Part shown: positions 35,287 through 44,639 of the stretch, piece by piece | How the letters are laid out: the number at the start of each line of letters is the position of its first letter | How positions within the stretch are numbered: the stretch's first letter is position 1 | Position numbers and translations under genes: made by a program | Notes under the pieces: model-generated | What the model saw: only the letters and a program-made list of their open reading frames with translations | Database searches by the model: none | Told to the model about the DNA's origin: nothing | Assembly (NCBI RefSeq): GCF_039540375.1 | Contig: NZ_BAABEX010000031.1 | Location: 54,239 to 118,238, forward strand | Source of the DNA: Acidovorax_G lacteus | GTDB taxonomy: Bacteria > Pseudomonadota > Gammaproteobacteria > Burkholderiales > Burkholderiaceae_C | Reading direction: 5' to 3' | Length of the DNA: 64,000 nt

Positions 35287-36027
35287 GGCCAGCGGCGCGG
35301 GCACCGGCAGCACGCGCGGCCCAGCAATCGCATAGGCCTGCGCACCCGCTGGCAGCGACTGCGCATGGCTGCCCGTGAAGGCCCCGAACGCGGGCAGCAC
35401 CAGCAAGCCCAGGGCCGCCTGCCAGGCAAAGCAGGGCAGGCGCAGCCGGTCGCGCGCGGGCCCCTGCAAGGCCACGGTGGGGTGCAGGTGGCCCGCCAGC
35501 ACGGTGTGGCCGTGCACGGCATGCGGGTGGTGCGCGGCGCATACCGGCACGCCGGGCACCGGGGCCCAGGGCTCCTCCTGCAGCGCGATCTGCAGCGCCG
35601 CGGGCGGCGTGCCTGCGTGGCGGTCGTGGTTGCCCAGCACCAGGTCCATGGCCACAGCGGCGTGCCGCGCGCGCCAGGCCTCCAGCTGCCGCCACAGCGC
35701 GGGCTGCGCGCCGCTGCGCGCGTGCAAAAAGTCCCCCAAAAACACCAGCCGCTGCGCGCCGGTGGTGGCCAGTAGCGCATCGAGCCGCGCCAGGTTGTCG
35801 GCCGTGGTGCCCGTGGGCACCGGCTGGCCCGCGTGCCGAAAGCTCGCCGCCTTGCCAAAGTGCACATCGGCCACCAGCAGGCAGCCCGCCTGCGGCCACC
35901 AGACGCCGCGCCCGGGCAGCAGCCACAGCGCTGTGCCGCAGGGCAGGGTGAGGGCGCAGGCGCCGGGTGGGGGTGGGGTGGTGGGCGGCATGACGTCGGG
36001 CCAGGGCGCTGGCGGCGCGGCGAGCAT
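35284..36027 (-). CDS. pdeM: Ligase-associated DNA damage response endonuclease PdeM
   Basis: About 247 aa calcineurin-type metallophosphoesterase. Metal-binding motifs in order: VADVHFGK, LGDFLHAR, GNHDRH, HTVLAGHLHP. PdeM is one of four proteins that co-occur with the ATP-dependent ligase LigB, an Lhr-type helicase and an exonuclease; all four are in this window. Here it is separated from the helicase gene by about 8.6 kb carrying two surface-protein genes. The start is uncertain: ATGs at 36027 and 35991 are both possible. The last codons lie in an inverted repeat. Confidence 0.88.
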   Translation of the reverse strand: MLAAPPAPWPDVMPPTTPPPPGACALTLPCGTALWLLPGRGVWWPQAGCLLVADVHFGKAASFRHAGQPVPTGTTADNLARLDALLATTGAQRLVFLGDFLHARSGAQPALWRQLEAWRARHAAVAMDLVLGNHDRHAGTPPAALQIALQEEPWAPVPGVPVCAAHHPHAVHGHTVLAGHLHPTVALQGPARDRLRLPCFAWQAALGLLVLPAFGAFTGSHAQSLPAGAQAYAIAGPRVLPVPAPLA

Positions 36028-36079
36028 ACCGGGCTGCGGTGGCAATCGAGAGGATTGGGGGCTTTGGGCCGATTCGCGC

Positions 36080-36117
36080 TGCAGAATCAGGCAAGAGCAG
36101 CTATGAATCTTGTAGCA
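36080..36117. repeat. Two-hairpin intergenic repeat, degenerate copy
   Basis: AATCAGGCAAGAGCAGCTATGAATCTTGTAGC keeps the right arm and small stem of the family in decayed form. It lies between pdeM and the first surface-protein gene. Confidence 0.55.
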
Positions 36118-36234
36118 AGGGGCCGAAGGGCCTGCCCTGGCAGCACGGTGCCCCGCGTTGCCTGTGCCGATGGGCGAGCGGCGCACTGGGAATTGGTAAT
36201 TTGTTGAATGCTATGGACCTGATTATTCGATAGC

Positions 36235-39200
36235 ATGTTTCGACACGTTTCCGATCCTCTCGCCATGGCCATGCTTCCTTCCGCCTTTGCCTCCGCCCCG
36301 CTGCGGGCCACTCCGCTGCAGCCGCAGCCTGCCCGCAGTGCCGTTCGGCGCTGGTGGGCGTTGGCCCTGGCCATGCTGTGCATGCTGCTGTGGGCGCTGC
36401 CCGCACGTGCGCAGAACGTGAACGACGGGTTCAATCCCGATGCCAACGGCCTGGTGCGGGCGATCACCGTGCAGCCCGACGGCAAGTTGCTGGTGGGAGG
36501 CGAATTCACCACCTTGGGTGGGCAGCCCCGCGACCGCATTGCGCGGCTGCACGCCGACGGCACGCAGGACACAGCCTTCAACCTAGGGGCTGATAACGCG
36601 GTCCTCAGCTTGGCCGTGCAGCCCGACGGCAAGGTGCTGGTAGGGGGCTTGTTCACCACCTTGGGCGGGCAGACGCGCAACCGCATTGCGCGCCTGAACA
36701 CCGACGGCACGCTGGACACCGGCTTCAACCTGGGGGCCAACGGGCCCGTCCACAGCCTTTCCGTGCAGCCCGACGGCAAGGTACTGGTGGGCGGCTTTTT
36801 CACCATCCTGGGTGGGCAGCCTCGCAATAGCATTGCACGGCTGAATGCCGACGGCTCGCTCGACACTGGGTTCAATTCGGGTGGTGGTAGCGTCGTCTAC
36901 AGCTTGGCCGTACAGCCTGATGGAAAGGTATTGGTGGGAGGAGATTTCACCACCCTGAGCGGGCAGCCTCGCAGCAACATCGCGCGGCTGAACGCCGACG
37001 GTTCGCTCGATACAGGCTTCAATCTGGGGGCCAACGGTACCGTCCTCAACCTTGCCGTGCAGCCCGACGGCAAGGTGCTCGTGGGCGGCGCCTTCACTGC
37101 TCTGGGCGGGCAGTCGCGCAGTCGCATCGCGCGACTGAACGCCGACGGTACTCTCGACACGGGCTTTAACCCAGGGGCTGATGGCCTGGTCTTTAGCGTG
37201 GCCGTGCAGCCCGACGGCAAGGTGCTGGTGGGGGGGCAGTTCACTACCCTGGCCGGGCAGACGCGCAACCGCATTGCACGCCTGAACGCCGAGGGTACGC
37301 TCGACACGGGCTTCAACCCGGGGGCGGGCAATACGGTCATCAGCTTTGCCGTACAGCCCGACGGTAAGGTGCTGGTAGGCGGCCAATTCACCACGCTGGG
37401 CGGGCAGACGCGCAACCGCATCGGGCGGCTGTATGCCAACGGTGCGCTGGACGACACGATGAATGTGGGCGCGAGCGGACCGGTCGTCACTTTGGTGCCC
37501 CAAGTGGACGGCAAGGTGTTGGTGGGAGGTCAATTCACCACCCTGGGTGGGCAGCCGCGCAGCAACATCGGGCGTTTGAATGCCAACGGCACGCTGGATA
37601 CGGGCTTCAGCCCTGAGGCCGACAACGTTGTCTACAGCCTGGCCGTGCAGCCCGACGGCAAAGTGCTGGTGGGGGGGGAATTCATTACCGTGGCGGGGCA
37701 GGCGCGCAACCGCATTGCACGCCTGAACGCTGACGGCACGCTCGATACCGCTTTCAACCCTGGGGCTGACAACACAGTAGTCGGCTTGGCCTTGCAGCCC
37801 GACGGCAAAGTCCTGGTGGGCGGCTTCTTTGGCACCGTGAACGGGCAAGCGCGCAGCCGTCTTGCGCGCCTGAATACCGACGGCACGCTCGATGCCAGCT
37901 TCAACCCAGTACTCGATGGCAACGTCGGGAGCGTGGTCGTGCAGCCCGACGGCAAGGTGCTGGTGGGGGGGGTATTCACTACCGTGAACGGACAACCGCG
38001 CAACCGCATTGCGCGGCTGAACGCTGACGGCACGCTCGACACGGGCTTCGACCCCGGGGCTGACAGCGTGATTGCCAGTCTGGCCCTGCAGCCCGACGGC
38101 AAGGTGCTGGTGGGAGGACAATTTACGACCTTGGGCGGTCAGCCGCGCGACCGACTTGCGCGGCTGAATGCCGACGGCACGCTGGATGCCGGTTTCAATC
38201 CGGGGGCTTCCAGTTTCGTCGTAAGCCTGGCCGTGCAGCCCGATGGCAAGGTGCTGGTGGGGGGCGCTTTCACCACCTTGGGCGGGCAGGCCCGCAACCG
38301 CATCGCGCGCCTGAATGCCGACGGCACGCTCGATACCGGGTTCGACCCGGGGGCTGACAACACAGTGATCGGCTTGGCTGTGCAGTCCGACGGCAAGGTG
38401 CTGGTGGGGGGGCAATTCACCACCCTGGGCGGACAGGCCCGCGCCTACCTGGGCCGCCTGAGCGTGCCCGAGGCGGCGCAGCAATCGCTGCAGGCCACCG
38501 CAGGGGCCGACGGCCTGCGCTGGCAGCGCAGTGGCGCAGGGCCCGAAGTGAACCTGGTGCGCTTCGCGTACGCGCTGACCGAAGACGCGCCCGCAGGCAG
38601 CTGGACAGACCTGGGCGCTGCCACCCGCGTGGCCGGGGGCTGGGCGCTCGATGGCCTGGCCCTGCCCAAGGGGACGAACCTGTGGGTGCGCGCCCAGGGG
38701 GTAGCTACCGGGGGGTACTTCAATGGCTCGTCGTCCCTGGTGCAATCGGTGCGCTTGCTGTACCTGACCACCGCCCCCGGCGCCCCCACCGGCCTCACCG
38801 CCACGGCCGGCAACGGCCAGGTGCAGCTCAGCTGGAGCGCACCCGCCGACACCGGCGGCAGCAGCATCCAAAGCTACACCGTCACCGGCAGCCCCAGCGG
38901 CAGCTGCACCGTGGCCGCCCCGGCCACCAGCTGCACCATCAGCGGCCTGACCAACGGCAGCGCCTACAGCTTCACCGTGCAGGCCACCAACGCCGTGGGC
39001 AACAGCCCCGCCTCGGCCAGCGCCAGCGCCACCCCGGCCACGGTGCCCAGCGCCCCCACCGGGCTGAGTGCCACGGCAGGCGACCGGGCCGTGGCCCTGT
39101 CGTGGACGGCCCCAGCCAGCAATGGCGGCAGCAGCATCCAAAGCTACACCGTCACCGGCAACCCCGGCGGCACCTGCACCGTGAACGCCCCGGCCACCAG

Positions 39201-39825
39201 CTGCACCGTCAACGGCCTGACCAACGGCACGGCGTACAGCTTCACCGTCAAGGCTACGAACGGCATGGGCGACAGCACCGACAGCGCCAGTGCGTCTGCC
39301 ACGCCCCAGCCCTACAGCCAAAGCGGCATCGCCTTGCCCGGCGGCGGCACCGCCAGCGTGCAGATCGGCACCCCCCCGGGCTGCACCGTGGGCAGCGTGA
39401 CCATCAACAACACCCTGCCCGCAGGCGCACCGGCAGGCGCCACGGCCCCGGCCGGGGTGCTGCGTTTCACGGCCTCGGGTGCGGGCTGCGGCACGGCCAG
39501 CCTGTCCGTGCGCATTGACTACCCTGCAGGCCGCCTGGCCGGGCTCACGCCCTACAAGTTCGGCCCGGCCACCGCGGGCGCGGCAGCCACCTGGTTTGCG
39601 CACGGCAGCATCAGCGGCGACAGCGTGAGCTACACCGTCACCGACAACGGCGTGGGCGACAACGACGCGGCCAGCGGCAGCATCAGCGACCCGTTTGCGC
39701 CGCTCTTGGTGCCTGCGCCGGGTGGTGCGGCGGCCATCCCGACGCTCAGCCAGTGGGGGCTGATGCTGATGTCGCTGCTGGCGGCGGCGCTGGGCATGGG
39801 GGTGCTGCGCAGGCGCGGCGTGTGA
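36235..39825 (+). CDS. Giant surface protein 1: 14 delta-60 repeats, FN3, IPTL-CTERM
   Basis: 1196 aa. A hydrophobic signal segment ends PARAQN. Then come 14 tandem delta-60 repeats of 49 aa (147 bp), each with the pattern VQPDGKVLVGG.FT.LGGQ.R..IARLNADGTLD.GFNPGA, covering about residues 66-740. A spacer domain follows (WQRSGAGPEVN...), then two fibronectin-type III modules (about 850-1020, unit PTGLTATAGN), a beta-rich domain and the sorting tail IPTLSQWG plus a membrane helix and Arg cluster. IPTLxxWG tails are processed by exosortase H. Fourteen repeats would suit two seven-bladed propellers. Start uncertain; ATGs at 36265 and 36271 are alternatives. Confidence 0.85.
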   Translation: MFRHVSDPLAMAMLPSAFASAPLRATPLQPQPARSAVRRWWALALAMLCMLLWALPARAQNVNDGFNPDANGLVRAITVQPDGKLLVGGEFTTLGGQPRDRIARLHADGTQDTAFNLGADNAVLSLAVQPDGKVLVGGLFTTLGGQTRNRIARLNTDGTLDTGFNLGANGPVHSLSVQPDGKVLVGGFFTILGGQPRNSIARLNADGSLDTGFNSGGGSVVYSLAVQPDGKVLVGGDFTTLSGQPRSNIARLNADGSLDTGFNLGANGTVLNLAVQPDGKVLVGGAFTALGGQSRSRIARLNADGTLDTGFNPGADGLVFSVAVQPDGKVLVGGQFTTLAGQTRNRIARLNAEGTLDTGFNPGAGNTVISFAVQPDGKVLVGGQFTTLGGQTRNRIGRLYANGALDDTMNVGASGPVVTLVPQVDGKVLVGGQFTTLGGQPRSNIGRLNANGTLDTGFSPEADNVVYSLAVQPDGKVLVGGEFITVAGQARNRIARLNADGTLDTAFNPGADNTVVGLALQPDGKVLVGGFFGTVNGQARSRLARLNTDGTLDASFNPVLDGNVGSVVVQPDGKVLVGGVFTTVNGQPRNRIARLNADGTLDTGFDPGADSVIASLALQPDGKVLVGGQFTTLGGQPRDRLARLNADGTLDAGFNPGASSFVVSLAVQPDGKVLVGGAFTTLGGQARNRIARLNADGTLDTGFDPGADNTVIGLAVQSDGKVLVGGQFTTLGGQARAYLGRLSVPEAAQQSLQATAGADGLRWQRSGAGPEVNLVRFAYALTEDAPAGSWTDLGAATRVAGGWALDGLALPKGTNLWVRAQGVATGGYFNGSSSLVQSVRLLYLTTAPGAPTGLTATAGNGQVQLSWSAPADTGGSSIQSYTVTGSPSGSCTVAAPATSCTISGLTNGSAYSFTVQATNAVGNSPASASASATPATVPSAPTGLSATAGDRAVALSWTAPASNGGSSIQSYTVTGNPGGTCTVNAPATSCTVNGLTNGTAYSFTVKATNGMGDSTDSASASATPQPYSQSGIALPGGGTASVQIGTPPGCTVGSVTINNTLPAGAPAGATAPAGVLRFTASGAGCGTASLSVRIDYPAGRLAGLTPYKFGPATAGAAATWFAHGSISGDSVSYTVTDNGVGDNDAASGSISDPFAPLLVPAPGGAAAIPTLSQWGLMLMSLLAAALGMGVLRRRGV

Positions 39826-39841
39826 GGCGGGGGCGGGCGCC

Positions 39842-39865
39842 AAGCCCAAGCCCAAGCCCAAGCCA
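39842..39865. repeat. Hexanucleotide repeat AAGCCC, 3 copies plus one variant
   Basis: Directly after the stop region of surface protein 1. Three perfect AAGCCC units and a fourth ending in A. The paralogous site at 44476 has nine units. Confidence 0.95.
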
Positions 39866-39869
39866 AACT

Positions 39870-39921
39870 GGCCGCTCGTGCAGCAAAGTCAAGCACGAGC
39901 AGCTATCAAATGCATAGCGGT
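39870..39921. repeat. Two-hairpin intergenic repeat after surface protein 1
   Basis: GCTCGTGCAGCAAAGTCAAGCACGAGC followed by the small stem GCTATCAAATGCATAGC. The sequence is the same as the copy at 44534, showing that the duplication of the 3' part of the two genes included this element. Confidence 0.88.
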
Positions 39922-40082
39922 TGAGTGGGCTGAGTCTCTGACGGCGGAGTGGCGCCGCCGTGGTCATTTGGGACGCGACAGGCGCGCACAGTTCCCGTAG
40001 CATCGGCCTCCTTTTGGTGCATGCGCGGTCGTGCCTGCGGGTACTGGCTTCGCATGGCCTGGTCTTGCTTGTTTGCTGTTTC

Positions 40083-43000
40083 ATGCGCGCTACCCTCTGC
40101 CCACACCCTGTTGCCTTTCTGCCTTGTGTCTTGTTGGTTTCGCTGACTGCCTGCTGGCAGCGTCTCGGGCGGCCGCTGCTGCAGGCGGCGGTGGTACTGT
40201 GGTGCGCCTGCGTCGCGGTGTCTGCTGGGGCGCAGAACGTGAACGACGGGTTCAATCCAAATGCCAACTCGTCGGTCCTACAGCTGGTGGTGCAGCCCGA
40301 TGGCAAGGTGCTGCTGGCAGGCACCTTCAGCGCAGTAGGCCTTACCCCTCGCGATCGGATTGCGCGCGTGCATGCCGATGGCAGCCTGGACACGGGCTTC
40401 GATCCGGCCGCCAATGCTGCCGTGACGAGCCTGCTGTTGCAGTCCGACGGCAAAGTGATCGTCGGTGGGGCATTCACGAGCCTGTCTGGTCAGCCGCGCA
40501 GTTATCTGGCCAGACTCCATCCCGATGGCACGCTGGATACCGGCTTCAATCCCAGCCTGGGCAGTGAGGTCGCAGCCCTGGCTCTGCAGGCCGATGGCAA
40601 GCTGCTGGTGGCAGGCGCATTTTCCGGTGTGGGCGGCAGGCCGGTCAGCTATCTGGTACGCCTGAACAGCGACGGCAGCGTTGACAGCAGTTTCAACCCG
40701 GACTTCAGCAATCGCGTGTACAGCGTGGCCGTGCAGGCCGATGGCAAGATCCTGGTGGGGGGGGAGTTCACGAGTGTGGACGGTCAGGCACGCAATCGGC
40801 TGGCGCGTCTGAATGCCGATGGAACGCTGGATGCCAGCTTCAATCCTGGAGCCAATGACGTGGTGTCCCATCTGGTCGTGCAGGTAGACGGAAAGGTGCT
40901 GGCAGGCGGGTGGTTTACCAGCCTGGGTGGGCAGACCCGCGAGCGTGTGGCACGGCTGAACGCGGACGGATCGCTCGACGCGGGCTTCAATCCGGGCCTG
41001 CTTGGTTTTCTGAATGCGATGGCGGTACAGCCCGATGGCAAAGTGCTGCTGGCGGGGCAGTTCGGGACTGTTGCCGGGCAGTCGCGCACGAGCGTCGCTC
41101 GCCTGAACGCCGACGGCACGCTCGACATGGGGTTCAATCCGAACGTCGATGCTGGGGTTTCTGGCTTGGCGGTCCAGGCAGATGGCAAGGTATTGCTAGG
41201 TGGTGACTTCCGGTGGGTGAACGGACTGCCACGTAGCCGGGTGGCGCGTCTGCACGCCGATGGCTCGGCCGACGCCAACCTGAATCCGGGGGCCAGCAGC
41301 TTCCTCGACAACGTCGCGGTGCAGGCAGATGGCAAGATTCTTGTGGCAGGCTTATTCAGCAGCCTGGGCGGGCAGCCGCAAAACGGCCTGGGCCGACTGA
41401 ACGCTGACGGCACGCTAGACACCAGTTTTAGCTCCGTGGCGGTTATCGGCGTGCTCAGCATCGTCGTGCAGCCCGACGGCAAGATCTTGGTGGCGGGGGC
41501 ATTCACCGCCGCGAACGGACAGCCGCGCAACCGCATTGCCCGCCTGAACGCCGATGGCACGCTGGATCCCAGCTTCAACCCGGGGGCCGACAATGTGGTC
41601 TACAGCCTGGCCCTGCAGCCCGACGGCAAGGTGCTGGTGGGAGGCAATTTCACCACCCTGGCTGGGCAGCCTCGCGACCGCATCGCGCGGCTGAATGCCG
41701 ACGGTACGCTCGACACCGGCTTCAACCCGGGCGCTGACGACTGGGTCTACGGCCTGGCCGTGCAGCCCGACGGCAAGATTCTGGTCGGGGGCGATTTCAC
41801 AAGCCTGAATGGGCAGCCGCGGAGCAGAGTGGGGCGACTGCACGCAGACGGTACGCTCGACACCAGCTTCAACCCGGGCGCCAATGGCACTGTGCGCAAT
41901 TTTGTGGTGCAACCAGACGGCAAGATTCTGGTGGGCGGCTTTTTCATCAACCTGGGGGGGGATCCACGCCGTTACATCGCGCGCCTTCACGCCGACGGGG
42001 TGGTGGATACGGGCTTCACCAACCCTGGGTTCGACGCGCAAATTCGCACTGTGGCCTTGCAGGTCGATGGCAAAGTGCTGGTGGGGGGGAATTTCACCGC
42101 CGTGGGCGGGCAGACGCGCGACAGCATTGCCCGCCTGAATGCCGATGGGACGTTGGACACCGCTTTCAATCCAGGCGCCAACAACCGGGTCGATAGCATC
42201 GCCGTGCAAGCCGACGGCAAGGTGCTGGTTGCCGGGTGGTTCACCATGTTGGGAGGGCAGTCACGCAACTACATCGGGCGGCTGAGCGTGCCCGAGTCCG
42301 CCCTGCAATCGCTGCAGGCCACCGCCAGTGCCGACGGCCTGCGCTGGCAGCGCAGCGGCGCAGGCCCCGAGGTGCAGCAGGTGCGCTTTGCCTACGCGCT
42401 GACCGAAGACGCGCCCGCAGGCAGCTGGACAGACCTGGGCGCTGCCACCCGCGTGCCGGGTGGGTGGGCACTGGACGGGCTGTCCTTGCCATCGGGTCAG
42501 CGCCTGTGGGTGCGAGCGCAAGGCATCGCGACAGCCGGGTTGGCGAGTAACGCGACGTCGGTCGTCCAATCGGTGCGCCAACTCTTTTTGACCACCGCCC
42601 CCGCAGCCCCCACCGGCCTCACCGCCACGGCGGGCAACGGCCAGGTGCAGCTCAGCTGGAGCGCACCGGCCAGCGACGGCGGCAGCAGCCTCCAAAGCTA
42701 CACCGTCACCGGCAGCCCCAGCGGCAGCTGCACCGTGGCCGCCCCGGCCACCAGCTGCACCATCGGCAGCCTGGCCAACGGCACCGCGTACAGCTTCACC
42801 GTGCAGGCCACCAACGCCGTGGGCACCAGCCCCGCCTCAGCCAGCGCCAGCGCCACCCCGGCCACCGCCCCCGGCGCCCCCACCGGCCTCACCGCCACGG
42901 CGGGCAACGGCCAGGTGCAACTCAGCTGGAGCGCACCCGCCGACACCGGCGGCAGCGCCCTCCAGACCTACACCGTCACCGGCAGCCCCAGCGGCAGCTG

Positions 43001-44459
43001 CACCGTGGCCGCCCCGGCCACCAGCTGCACCATCGGCAGCCTGGCCAACGGCACCGCGTACAGCTTCACCGTGCAGGCCACCAACGCCGTGGGCAACAGC
43101 CCCGCCTCGGCCAGCGCCAGCGCCACCCCGGCCACGGTCCCCGGCGCCCCCACCGGCCTCACCGCCACGGCGGGCAACGGCCAGGTGCAACTCAGCTGGA
43201 GCGCACCGGCCAGCAACGGCGGCAGCGCCCTCCAGACCTACACCGTCACCGGCAGCCCCAGCGGCAGCTGCACCGTGGCCGCCCCGGCCACCAGCTGCAC
43301 CATTGGCAGCCTTGCCAACGGCACCGCCTACAGCTTCACCGTGCAGGCCACCAACGCCGTGGGCAACAGCCCCGCCTCGGCCAGCGCCAGCGCCACCCCG
43401 GCCACGGTCCCCGGCGCCCCCACGGGCCTCACCGCCACGGCGGGCAACGGCCAGGTGCAGCTCAGCTGGAGCGCCCCGGCCGACACCGGCGGCAGCGCCC
43501 TCCAGACCTACACCGTCACCGGCAGCCCCAGCGGCAGCTGCACCGTGGCCGCCCCGGCCACCAGCTGCACCATTGGCAGCCTGACCAACGGCACCGCCTA
43601 CAGCTTCACCGTGCAGGCCACCAACGCCGTGGGCAACAGCCCCGCCTCGGCCAGCGCCAGCGCTACCCCGCTGGGCGCCCCCGGCGCCCCCACCGGCCTC
43701 ACGGCCACCGCAGGCGACCGGGCCGTGGCCTTGTCGTGGAGCGCCCCGGCCAGCAACGGCGGCAGCGCCCTCCAAAGCTACACCGTCACCGGCAGCCCCA
43801 GCGGCAGCTGCACCGTGGCCGCCCCGGCCACCAGCTGCACCATCGGCAGCCTGACCAACGGCACCGCCTACAGCTTTACCGTCAAAGCCACCAACGCCGT
43901 GGGCGACAGTACGGCCAGCACCAGTGCGTCGGCCACCCCCCAGCCCTACAGCCAAAGCGGCATCGCCCTGCCCGGCGGCGGCACCGCCAGCGTGCAGATC
44001 GGCACCCCCCCGGGCTGCACCGTGGGCAGTGTGAGCATCAACAGCACCGTGCCCGCCGGTGCGCCCGCAGGCGCCACGGCACCGGCCGGGGTGCTGCGTT
44101 TCACGGCCTCGGGTGCGGGCTGCGGCACGGCCAGCCTGTCCGTGCGCATCGACTACCCTGCAGGCCGTCTGGCCGGGCTCACGCCCTACAAGTTCGGCCC
44201 GGCCACCGCGGGCGCGGCAGCCACCTGGTTTGCGCACGGCAGCGTCAGCGGCGACAGCGTGAGCTACACCGTTATCGACAACGGCGTGGGCGACAACGAC
44301 GCGGCCAGCGGCAGCATCAGCGACCCGTTTGCGCCGCTCTTGGTGCCTGCGCCGGGTGGTGCGGCGGCCATCCCGACGCTCAGCCAGTGGGGGCTGATGC
44401 TGATGTCGCTGCTGGCGGCGGCGCTGGGCATGGGGGCGCTGCGCAGGCGCGGCGTGTGA
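40083..44459 (+). CDS. Giant surface protein 2: 14 delta-60 repeats, five FN3, IPTL-CTERM
   Basis: About 1458 aa. A hydrophobic N-terminus ending VSAGAQN is followed by 14 delta-60 repeats (about 49 aa), more diverged than in protein 1 (positions such as VQADGKILVAG). Next is the same spacer domain, then five nearly identical fibronectin-type modules with an exact 270-bp period (units at 42605, 42875, 43145, 43415, 43685). The C-terminal about 170 aa and IPTLSQWG tail are almost identical to protein 1. Predicted export and exosortase-H-type anchoring at the cell surface. Start uncertain: a frame from 39960 adds 41 residues with no clear ribosome site. Confidence 0.85.
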   Translation: MRATLCPHPVAFLPCVLLVSLTACWQRLGRPLLQAAVVLWCACVAVSAGAQNVNDGFNPNANSSVLQLVVQPDGKVLLAGTFSAVGLTPRDRIARVHADGSLDTGFDPAANAAVTSLLLQSDGKVIVGGAFTSLSGQPRSYLARLHPDGTLDTGFNPSLGSEVAALALQADGKLLVAGAFSGVGGRPVSYLVRLNSDGSVDSSFNPDFSNRVYSVAVQADGKILVGGEFTSVDGQARNRLARLNADGTLDASFNPGANDVVSHLVVQVDGKVLAGGWFTSLGGQTRERVARLNADGSLDAGFNPGLLGFLNAMAVQPDGKVLLAGQFGTVAGQSRTSVARLNADGTLDMGFNPNVDAGVSGLAVQADGKVLLGGDFRWVNGLPRSRVARLHADGSADANLNPGASSFLDNVAVQADGKILVAGLFSSLGGQPQNGLGRLNADGTLDTSFSSVAVIGVLSIVVQPDGKILVAGAFTAANGQPRNRIARLNADGTLDPSFNPGADNVVYSLALQPDGKVLVGGNFTTLAGQPRDRIARLNADGTLDTGFNPGADDWVYGLAVQPDGKILVGGDFTSLNGQPRSRVGRLHADGTLDTSFNPGANGTVRNFVVQPDGKILVGGFFINLGGDPRRYIARLHADGVVDTGFTNPGFDAQIRTVALQVDGKVLVGGNFTAVGGQTRDSIARLNADGTLDTAFNPGANNRVDSIAVQADGKVLVAGWFTMLGGQSRNYIGRLSVPESALQSLQATASADGLRWQRSGAGPEVQQVRFAYALTEDAPAGSWTDLGAATRVPGGWALDGLSLPSGQRLWVRAQGIATAGLASNATSVVQSVRQLFLTTAPAAPTGLTATAGNGQVQLSWSAPASDGGSSLQSYTVTGSPSGSCTVAAPATSCTIGSLANGTAYSFTVQATNAVGTSPASASASATPATAPGAPTGLTATAGNGQVQLSWSAPADTGGSALQTYTVTGSPSGSCTVAAPATSCTIGSLANGTAYSFTVQATNAVGNSPASASASATPATVPGAPTGLTATAGNGQVQLSWSAPASNGGSALQTYTVTGSPSGSCTVAAPATSCTIGSLANGTAYSFTVQATNAVGNSPASASASATPATVPGAPTGLTATAGNGQVQLSWSAPADTGGSALQTYTVTGSPSGSCTVAAPATSCTIGSLTNGTAYSFTVQATNAVGNSPASASASATPLGAPGAPTGLTATAGDRAVALSWSAPASNGGSALQSYTVTGSPSGSCTVAAPATSCTIGSLTNGTAYSFTVKATNAVGDSTASTSASATPQPYSQSGIALPGGGTASVQIGTPPGCTVGSVSINSTVPAGAPAGATAPAGVLRFTASGAGCGTASLSVRIDYPAGRLAGLTPYKFGPATAGAAATWFAHGSVSGDSVSYTVIDNGVGDNDAASGSISDPFAPLLVPAPGGAAAIPTLSQWGLMLMSLLAAALGMGALRRRGV
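42605..43954 (+). repeat. Five tandem 270-bp fibronectin-module repeats
   Basis: Near-identical DNA units starting at 42605, 42875, 43145, 43415 and 43685, with exact 270-bp spacing and no indels. The fifth differs most (GDRAVALSW in place of GNGQVQLSW). Protein 1 has two such units (38782 and 39052). Copy number probably varies by homologous recombination. Confidence 0.92.
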
Positions 44460-44475
44460 GGCGGGTGCGGGCGCC

Positions 44476-44529
44476 AAGCCCAAGCCCAAGCCCAAGCCCA
44501 AGCCCAAGCCCAAGCCCAAGCCCAAGCCC
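44476..44529. repeat. Hexanucleotide repeat AAGCCC, 9 copies
   Basis: Nine perfect tandem AAGCCC units right after the stop of surface protein 2. Longer than the paralogous tract at 39842. Likely to change length by replication slippage. Confidence 0.97.
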
Positions 44530-44533
44530 AACT

Positions 44534-44583
44534 GGCCGCTCGTGCAGCAAAGTCAAGCACGAGCAGCTATCAAATGCATAGCA
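44534..44583. repeat. Two-hairpin intergenic repeat after surface protein 2
   Basis: Same sequence as at 39870: GCTCGTGCAGCAAAGTCAAGCACGAGC arms plus GCTATCAAATGCATAGC. It lies between convergent surface protein 2 and helicase genes. Confidence 0.88.
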
Positions 44584-44639
44584 TTCGATGGCTTGATGTC
44601 TGATGCGCCAGAGGCCCGGGTTGCGTGTCGGGCGGCCCC

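Noticed and set aside
36583..39861. Long minus-strand open frame opposite surface protein 1
   Set aside because: It exists because the sense gene is a repeat with a regular codon pattern; the product is a repetitive low-complexity mirror.
36469..42290. Possible CRISPR-like regular repeat spacing
   Set aside because: The 147-bp periodic repeats are coding delta-60 units with diverged sequence and no spacer/repeat structure; no cas genes.
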